Positions 6,702 through 10,838 of a stretch of DNA of 10,838 bases are shown piece after piece. Each line of letters opens with the position of its first letter. Within the stretch, counting starts at the first letter, position 1. Under the pieces are notes generated by a model that worked only from the letters and a program-made list of their open reading frames with translations, was not told where the DNA came from and searched no databases. This DNA comes from an uncultured beta proteobacterium (lineage in GTDB: Bacteria > Pseudomonadota > Gammaproteobacteria > Burkholderiales > Burkholderiaceae_C). The stretch is taken from the NCBI GenBank assembly GCA_903840825.1, contig CAIMHL010000071.1, positions 1-10,838 of the forward strand. The letters run 5' to 3'. Both the position numbers and the translations under genes were made by a program.

Positions 6702-7219
6702 TGTGTTTCCATTTGGTCGAGGCGGGCATCTAGGTCAGAGGCAAAGCGCTCGACAAACATGAGGGCCCTGACTTCTTGAACGGCACGGGCGTAGTCGCCC
6801 AGCTCATCCAGAAATCGCCCACAGTTAAGGAGCATGGCCTGCTTGGCCACCTTCACCTCATTGCTAAGCTGAATTAATTCATCCACCGACACGGAGTCGT
6901 CAAGGGCCTCACGCCATTCCATCTGCTGCATCAGAAAAGAGGCAGGCATGGCGGTGTTGTTTTCCGCATTAACCGGAGCTGCGTTCAACTCACAGAGGTA
7001 GGCCGCGCGTTTTAGCGGGTCTTTCAGGCGCTTGTAGGCTTCGTTGATGCGCACCGACCATTGCATGGCCACGCGCTGGGCAGCAGCGCCTTGGGCGGCA
7101 AACTTGTCAGGGTGCGCCTCGCGCTGCAGATCTTTCCAGCGGGCATCCACCGCGCTTCGGTCCTGCGCAAAGCAAGTTTCAAGACCAAACAACTCAAAAT
7201 CAGTGGACTGAAGATTCAC
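6686..7219 (-). CDS. hscB: HscB, J-domain co-chaperone of HscA
   Basis: A 177-residue protein (E. coli HscB has 171). The N-terminal J domain carries His36-Pro37-Asp38 in REAHPDKF, needed to stimulate the ATPase of HscA, followed by the helix INEAYKRLKDPLKRAAYLCEL. The C-terminal three-helix domain (about 90-170) has the MQQMEWREALDD segment of the IscU-binding region. HscB delivers the IscU cluster complex to HscA. The start is a GTG overlapping the TGA of iscA by 4 bp (GTGA), so translation is probably coupled; the reading MNLQSTDFELFGL matches the family's NYFELFGL-type beginning. Zinc-binding cysteines found in some eukaryotic homologues are not present. Confidence 0.95.
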   Translation of the reverse strand: MNLQSTDFELFGLETCFAQDRSAVDARWKDLQREAHPDKFAAQGAAAQRVAMQWSVRINEAYKRLKDPLKRAAYLCELNAAPVNAENNTAMPASFLMQQMEWREALDDSVSVDELIQLSNEVKVAKQAMLLNCGRFLDELGDYARAVQEVRALMFVERFASDLDARLDQMETQERGQ

Positions 7220-7539
7220 ACCCGAAAAGACTCACCGCAACCGCAACGATCCCGCTCGCGGGGGTTGTTGAATTTAAAGCCTTCATTGAGGCCTTCACGC
7301 GCAAAGTCGAGCTCCGTGCCATCGAGGTAAGCAAAGCTTTTCGGCTCAACCAACACCTTGACGCCATGGTCTTCAAAGATCATGTCTTCGGGCTCGATTT
7401 GGTCCACATATTCGAGCGTGTAAGCCAAGCCGGAGCAGCCTGTGGTCTTGACGCCCAATCGCACGCCCACGCCTTTTCCCCGTTTACCGAGGTAGCGGGC
7501 GACGTGCCGAGCGGCAGCTTCAGTGAGCGTAACGGCCAT
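7216..7539 (-). CDS. iscA: IscA, A-type iron-sulfur carrier
   Basis: A 107-residue protein, the same size as E. coli IscA. The three invariant cysteines are Cys35 (KTTGCSGLAY) and Cys99/Cys101 (CGCGESF near the C-terminus). These bind iron or an Fe-S cluster for transfer to target proteins, mainly [4Fe-4S] enzymes. The motif FAYLDGTELDF (69-79) and FNNP (90-93) are typical of IscA rather than ErpA or SufA, and the position directly after iscU (one base between the stop and the ATG) supports it. Its TGA overlaps the GTG of hscB. Confidence 0.96.
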   Translation of the reverse strand: MAVTLTEAAARHVARYLGKRGKGVGVRLGVKTTGCSGLAYTLEYVDQIEPEDMIFEDHGVKVLVEPKSFAYLDGTELDFAREGLNEGFKFNNPRERDRCGCGESFRV

Positions 7540-7540
7540 A

Positions 7541-7939
7541 TCAGTGAGTCTGAGTTGCGTTGTGTTTTTGGCGGTAATCGTTCACTGCTGCTTTGATGGC
7601 GTCTTCTGCCAAGATGGAGCAGTGGATTTTCACCGGAGGCAAAGCCAGTTCTTCGGCAATTTCGCTATTTTTCAGCGCTGCTGCCTGGTCAAGCGTTTTG
7701 CCCTTAACCCATTCAGTGACCAGAGAGGAGGACGCAATGGCCGAGCCGCAGCCGTAGGTTTTAAAGCGTGCATCTTCGATCACACCCGTGACGGGGTTGA
7801 CCTTGATCTGCAGCTTCATGACGTCACCGCAAGCGGGTGCACCGACCATGCCGGTGCCCACAGAGTCATCGCCCTTGTCAAAGGTGCCGACGTTGCGGGG
7901 GTTTTCGTAGTGGTCAACGACCTTGTCTGAATATGCCAT
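7541..7939 (-). CDS. iscU: IscU, Fe-S cluster assembly scaffold
   Basis: A 132-residue scaffold protein with all known functional residues: Cys37 and Asp39 (GAPACGDVMKLQ), Cys64 (KTYGCGSAIASSS), His106 and Cys107. The HscA recognition motif LPPVK lies at 100-104 (ELALPPVKIHCSIL). IscU accepts sulfur from IscS and builds [2Fe-2S] and [4Fe-4S] clusters. It starts with AAGGAA (7945-7950) 5 nt upstream of the ATG, the best ribosome binding site in the operon after that of iscR, which fits the need for plenty of scaffold. It lies 24 bp after iscS and one base before iscA. Confidence 0.97.
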   Translation of the reverse strand: MAYSDKVVDHYENPRNVGTFDKGDDSVGTGMVGAPACGDVMKLQIKVNPVTGVIEDARFKTYGCGSAIASSSLVTEWVKGKTLDQAAALKNSEIAEELALPPVKIHCSILAEDAIKAAVNDYRQKHNATQTH

Positions 7940-7963
7940 GTTGATTCCTTATAAAAGCGTTAT

Positions 7964-9184
7964 TTAATGAGCGGCCCATTGGATGGTGCTGATGTCGATA
8001 CCTTCTTTGTACATATCCCAAAGAGGACTTAAATCTCGCAATTTGGCCACATTGACTTTGATGGTCTCAACCGCGTAGTCGATTTCAGCCTCGGTGGTGT
8101 AGCGGCCAATCGTCATGCGCAAGCTACTGTGCGCCAACTCGTCGCTGCGACCGAGAGCACGCAACACGTAGCTGGGCTCCAGAGATGCAGACGTGCATGC
8201 AGAACCGCTGGACACAGCCAAGCCTTTGATGCCCATGATCAGGGACTCGCCCTCGACATAGTTAAAGCTCATGTTCAGGTTGTGGGGCACACGCTTGTCA
8301 ACGTTGCCGTTGATAAACACCTGCTCCACGTCTTTGAGGCCCGCCAGTATGCGGTCGTGCAGGGCCTGAATGCGGGCGTTTTCAACGTACATTTCGGCTT
8401 TGGCAATGCGGTAAGCCTCGCCCATGCCCACAATTTGGTGGGTGGGCAGCGTGCCTGAACGCATACCGCGCTCATGACCACCACCATGCATTTGCGCTTC
8501 GATGCGGATACGGGGTTTGCGGCGCACAAACAAGGCACCAATCCCTTTGGGGCCATAGGTTTTATGGGCGGTCAAGCTCATCAAATCTACCGGCAGTTGG
8601 GTCATGTCAATATCGACACGACCAGTGGCCTGGGCGGCATCCACATGTAAAACAATGCCATGCTCACGGCACAGATTGCCAATGGCCGCGATGTCCTGAA
8701 TCACACCAATCTCGTTGTTGACAAACATGACGCTGGCCATGATGGTGTCTGGGCGAATGGCCGCCTTGAAGACCTCAAGGTCCAGCATGCCATCGGCTTG
8801 AACATCAAGGTAAGACACCTCAAAACCCTGGCGCTCCAGTTCACGGCAGGTGTCCAACACGGCTTTGTGCTCGGTTTTAACCGTGATGATGTGCTTGCCC
8901 TTGGTTTTATAGAAACCGGCAGCACCTTTTAATGCCAAGTTATTGGACTCAGTAGCACCGGACGTCCAGACAATCTCGCGAGGGTCGGCATTGATCAGGG
9001 CGGCTACTTGCTCGCGGGCCTTTTCAACGGCCGCTTCCGCCTCCCAGCCCCAGGCGTGGCTGCGTGAAGCAGGATTGCCAAAGTGTTGGCGCAACCAGGG
9101 AATCATGGCGTCGACTACCCGCTCGTCGCAGGGGTTGGTCGAACTGTAGTCCATGTAAATGGGGAAGTGTGGGGTTGTATCCAT
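7964..9184 (-). CDS. iscS: IscS, cysteine desulfurase
   Basis: A 406-residue class V PLP-dependent aminotransferase-fold enzyme that takes sulfur from L-cysteine as an enzyme persulfide and passes it to IscU and other acceptors. With the ATG at 9184 as residue 1, the PLP lysine is Lys208 (LTAHKTYGPKGIG), the ring-stacking histidine is His107 (TEHKAVLDTCRE), and the catalytic cysteine is Cys330 (SSGSACTSASLEPS) on the long flexible loop of group I desulfurases. The C-terminus ISTIQWAAH matches the IscU-binding end of E. coli IscS (404 residues). The frame extends six codons upstream to a TTG, but the ATG fits the family start (DTTPHFPIYMDYSSTNP). GAGG lies rather far upstream (12 nt). It follows iscR after 49 bp. 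Confidence 0.96.
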   Translation of the reverse strand: MDTTPHFPIYMDYSSTNPCDERVVDAMIPWLRQHFGNPASRSHAWGWEAEAAVEKAREQVAALINADPREIVWTSGATESNNLALKGAAGFYKTKGKHIITVKTEHKAVLDTCRELERQGFEVSYLDVQADGMLDLEVFKAAIRPDTIMASVMFVNNEIGVIQDIAAIGNLCREHGIVLHVDAAQATGRVDIDMTQLPVDLMSLTAHKTYGPKGIGALFVRRKPRIRIEAQMHGGGHERGMRSGTLPTHQIVGMGEAYRIAKAEMYVENARIQALHDRILAGLKDVEQVFINGNVDKRVPHNLNMSFNYVEGESLIMGIKGLAVSSGSACTSASLEPSYVLRALGRSDELAHSSLRMTIGRYTTEAEIDYAVETIKVNVAKLRDLSPLWDMYKEGIDISTIQWAAH

Positions 9185-9233
9185 CGCGGCTTGGTGCCTC
9201 AAAAAGTATTAAATTAAAACCAATGAACCTGAC

Positions 9234-9770
9234 TCAGGTCTTGTAAAACGCATTACCCAAGGCAAATACCGAGTTGGGCGCGTTGATACGAATCGGCTTT
9301 GACATCGGCATGCTGGAAATGGCCCGCTTCAAAGTGGGCTTGTCTTCGATCGTGAGGCCTTTGGCCAGTTGGTCATCCACCAGCTTTTGCAGGCTGACCG
9401 ACTCCAAAAACTCAACCATCTTCACATTGAGCGAGGTCCAAAGGTCGTGCGTCATGCAGCGTGAACCTTCACCCAGGCAGTTTTCCTTGCCGGCACAGTG
9501 CGTGGCGTCAATGGGTTCATCAACAGAGGTGATGATGTCGGCCACAGTGATTTCAGAAGGATTACGTGCCAAGGTGTATCCGCCACCGGGTCCACGCGTG
9601 GACTCTACGAGGTCATGACGGCGCAATTTGCCAAACAATTGCTCAAGATAAGACAAAGAAATTTGTTGACGCTGGCTGATGGCCGCCAATGTGACGGGGC
9701 CGTTGCTCTGGCGCAGGCCCAGATCAATCATGGCGGTGACCGCAAAGCGGCCTTTTGTGGTGAGTCGCAT
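9234..9770 (-). CDS. iscR: IscR, [2Fe-2S] Rrf2-family regulator of the isc operon
   Basis: A 178-residue Rrf2-family winged-helix repressor. The ATG at 9770 is chosen because AAGGAG (9777-9782) sits 6 nt upstream and the protein then begins MRLTTKGRFAVTAMIDL, the exact family start; the frame is open 20 codons further but that stretch overlaps the promoter. The recognition helix region is ISLSYLEQLFGKLRRHDLV, and the wing contains RGPGGGYTLAR. Cluster ligands are Cys92, Cys98 and Cys105 with His108 (CAGKENC, SRCMTHDLW). The loop between the second and third cysteines is one residue longer than in E. coli IscR. With its cluster bound, IscR represses its own operon; an IscR type-1 site lies over the promoter. 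The C-terminal tail after about 150 is longer than in E. coli (162 residues) and has no recognised motif. Confidence 0.96.
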   Translation of the reverse strand: MRLTTKGRFAVTAMIDLGLRQSNGPVTLAAISQRQQISLSYLEQLFGKLRRHDLVESTRGPGGGYTLARNPSEITVADIITSVDEPIDATHCAGKENCLGEGSRCMTHDLWTSLNVKMVEFLESVSLQKLVDDQLAKGLTIEDKPTLKRAISSMPMSKPIRINAPNSVFALGNAFYKT

Positions 9771-9791
9771 GAAATGCTCCTTCAGTCTTGT

Positions 9792-9816
9792 TAAGTTGAC
9801 TAACGTAGTCGAGTAT
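9792..9816 (-). promoter_or_regulatory. Type-1 IscR operator upstream of iscR
   Basis: On the - strand the half-sites ATACTCGACT and AGTCAACTTA flank ACGTT. This agrees with the E. coli type-1 consensus (ATASYYGACT, then RWWWY, then AGTCRRSTAT) at 21 of 25 positions. The mismatches are two in the centre and two at one end. It overlaps the -10 element, so bound IscR would block RNA polymerase; this is the expected autorepression by the [2Fe-2S] form. Confidence 0.85.
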
Positions 9817-9820
9817 ATCA
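9812..9820 (-). promoter_or_regulatory. Extended -10 promoter of the isc operon
   Basis: The - strand reads TGATATACT, an extended -10 (TGn followed by TATACT, one base off TATAAT), about 41 nt before the iscR ATG. No good -35 lies at the right distance; TTGAGC is 20 nt upstream. The extended -10 may compensate for this. The element is embedded in the IscR site. Confidence 0.65.
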
Positions 9821-9877
9821 AATAAACCAAGCAAATTGCTCAACTACCTATACCGACCAGTCACATTATGAACCAAC

Positions 9878-10838
9878 TCAGCTGCTAGCGAGCAAAATAA
9901 CGTTGTCACTGCCTGCCGCACCGAAGGCCTGCTCCTTCAAAATACCCAATTGGTCACGCACGCGGGCCGCTTTTTCGAACTCTAGATTGCGCGCATGCTC
10001 CATCATTAACTTCTCCAAACGCTTGATTTCACGGGCAATATCCTTCTCGCTCATGTCCTCGACTTGTGCCCTTTGCATGGCATCGCGCTCCAGCTTTTCG
10101 GCCTCTTTACCTGCTTTTTCGCTGTACACGCCGTCAATCAGGTCTTTAACTTCCTTGACAATCGAGCGCGGTGTGATGCCGTGCGCCAAGTTGTGCGCCA
10201 CCTGGGCCACGCGCCGGCGTTCGGTCTCGCCGATGGCTTTTTTCATGGATTCGGTGATTTTGTCGGCGTACAAAATAGCCCGGCCATTCAGGTTTCGGGC
10301 GGCGCGGCCGATGGTTTGAATCAAGGAGCGTTCAGAGCGCAAAAAGCCCTCTTTATCCGCATCCAAAATCGCCACCAGTGAGACCTCAGGCACATCCAGT
10401 CCTTCGCGCAGCAAGTTAATACCCACCAGCACATCAAACGTTCCCAGGCGCAAGTCGCGCAAAATCTCAACCCGCTCCACGGTGTCAATGTCGCTGTGCA
10501 GATAGCGCACCTTCACGCCGTTGTCGCTCAAATAATCGGTGAGTTGCTCGGCCATGCGCTTGGTGAGCGTGGTGATAAACACGCGCTCGTGCTTGTCGAC
10601 CCGGATACGGATTTCCTGCAACACATCGTCCACCTGGTTTACCGCTGGGCGCACCTCGACCTCAGGATCGACCAAGCCTGTGGGGCGCACCAACTGCTCC
10701 ACCACTTGGCCGGTGTGGTCCTTTTCCCACTGACCGGGCGTGGCAGACACAAACACGGCTTGGCGCATTTTGGTCTCAAACTCTTCAAACTTCAGCGGGC
10801 GGTTGTCCAGCGCACTGGGCAATCTAAAACCGTAGTCC
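9878..10838 (-). CDS. uvrB: UvrB, excinuclease ABC subunit B (C-terminal part)
   Basis: The last 319 or so codons of uvrB; the gene runs off the right edge in frame (DYGFRLPSALDNRPLKFEEF just inside it). UvrB is the DNA-damage-verifying helicase-like subunit of nucleotide excision repair, loaded by UvrA and later joined by UvrC. Visible motifs are FVSATPGQWE, the helicase C-terminal segment TKRMAEQLTDYL, LHSDIDTVER, motif V GINLLREGLDVPEVSLVAI and motif VI QTIGRAARN. The C-terminal UVR domain is IKRLEKLMMEHARNLEFEKAARVRDQL, which binds the matching domain of UvrC. The stop is TGA at 9878-9880. The N-terminal Walker A and beta-hairpin are outside the window. No terminator is visible in the 107 bp before iscR, so some read-through into isc is possible. 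Confidence 0.97.
   Translation of the reverse strand, partial: DYGFRLPSALDNRPLKFEEFETKMRQAVFVSATPGQWEKDHTGQVVEQLVRPTGLVDPEVEVRPAVNQVDDVLQEIRIRVDKHERVFITTLTKRMAEQLTDYLSDNGVKVRYLHSDIDTVERVEILRDLRLGTFDVLVGINLLREGLDVPEVSLVAILDADKEGFLRSERSLIQTIGRAARNLNGRAILYADKITESMKKAIGETERRRVAQVAHNLAHGITPRSIVKEVKDLIDGVYSEKAGKEAEKLERDAMQRAQVEDMSEKDIAREIKRLEKLMMEHARNLEFEKAARVRDQLGILKEQAFGAAGSDNVILLASS

Noticed and set aside
7523..7930. 135-codon + strand open frame opposite iscU
   Set aside because: It is antisense to iscU, whose catalytic residues are all conserved; it has no start signal or known domain.
9846..9880. Possible second IscR site between uvrB and iscR (a GTGACTGGTCGG stretch on the - strand)
   Set aside because: GACT and GGTC are present but the central spacer is collapsed and the flanking bases do not fit the type-1 consensus.

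Overview
The window looks like a piece of a betaproteobacterial chromosome (Burkholderiales, most likely Comamonadaceae, near Rhodoferax or Polaromonas). This rests on the protein sequences, the moderately high GC, the H1-like lysine/alanine-rich protein and the isc gene order. It is an inference from recognised families, not a database result. Almost all of it is core housekeeping sequence; I see no phage, transposase, CRISPR array or defence island.

Layout. On the + strand, positions 1-144 are the tail of prmB (glutamine methyltransferase for ribosomal protein L3). A 199-bp intergenic region follows, holding a nested REP-like palindrome, and then a complete ABC-F ATPase of the YheS type (344-2296). 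A symmetric terminator at 2312-2340 separates this from convergent genes; everything from there to the right edge lies on the - strand. In - strand order from the right these are: uvrB (C-terminal part, cut by the window edge); the isc operon iscR-iscS-iscU-iscA-hscB-hscA-fdx; dnaQ; tRNA-Val(CAC) with its own terminator; an unusual H1-like protein with a C-terminal winged helix; and a membrane-anchored glutaredoxin-like protein translationally coupled to it.

How the genes work together. IscR senses cluster status and probably represses its own operon through a clear type-1 IscR site that overlaps an extended -10 promoter upstream of iscR. IscS supplies sulfur, IscU is the scaffold, and IscA is an A-type carrier. 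The HscB/HscA co-chaperone pair releases clusters from IscU through its LPPVK motif, and Fdx supplies electrons. DnaQ, the proofreading subunit of DNA polymerase III, lies 24 bp after fdx, where many isc operons carry iscX.

Main points for a second look. (1) hscA is interrupted by a one-base frameshift in a run of five C (+ strand 6295-6299), while both halves are otherwise perfectly conserved, so a sequencing error is the first explanation to exclude. (2) The 241-residue H1-like/winged-helix protein has an uncommon architecture. (3) There is a four-copy CGTCATnGCGAG nested palindrome at 176-305. (4) A strong hairpin sits between hscB and hscA. I found no convincing wholly new system; the window is mostly well-understood genes with a few local oddities.
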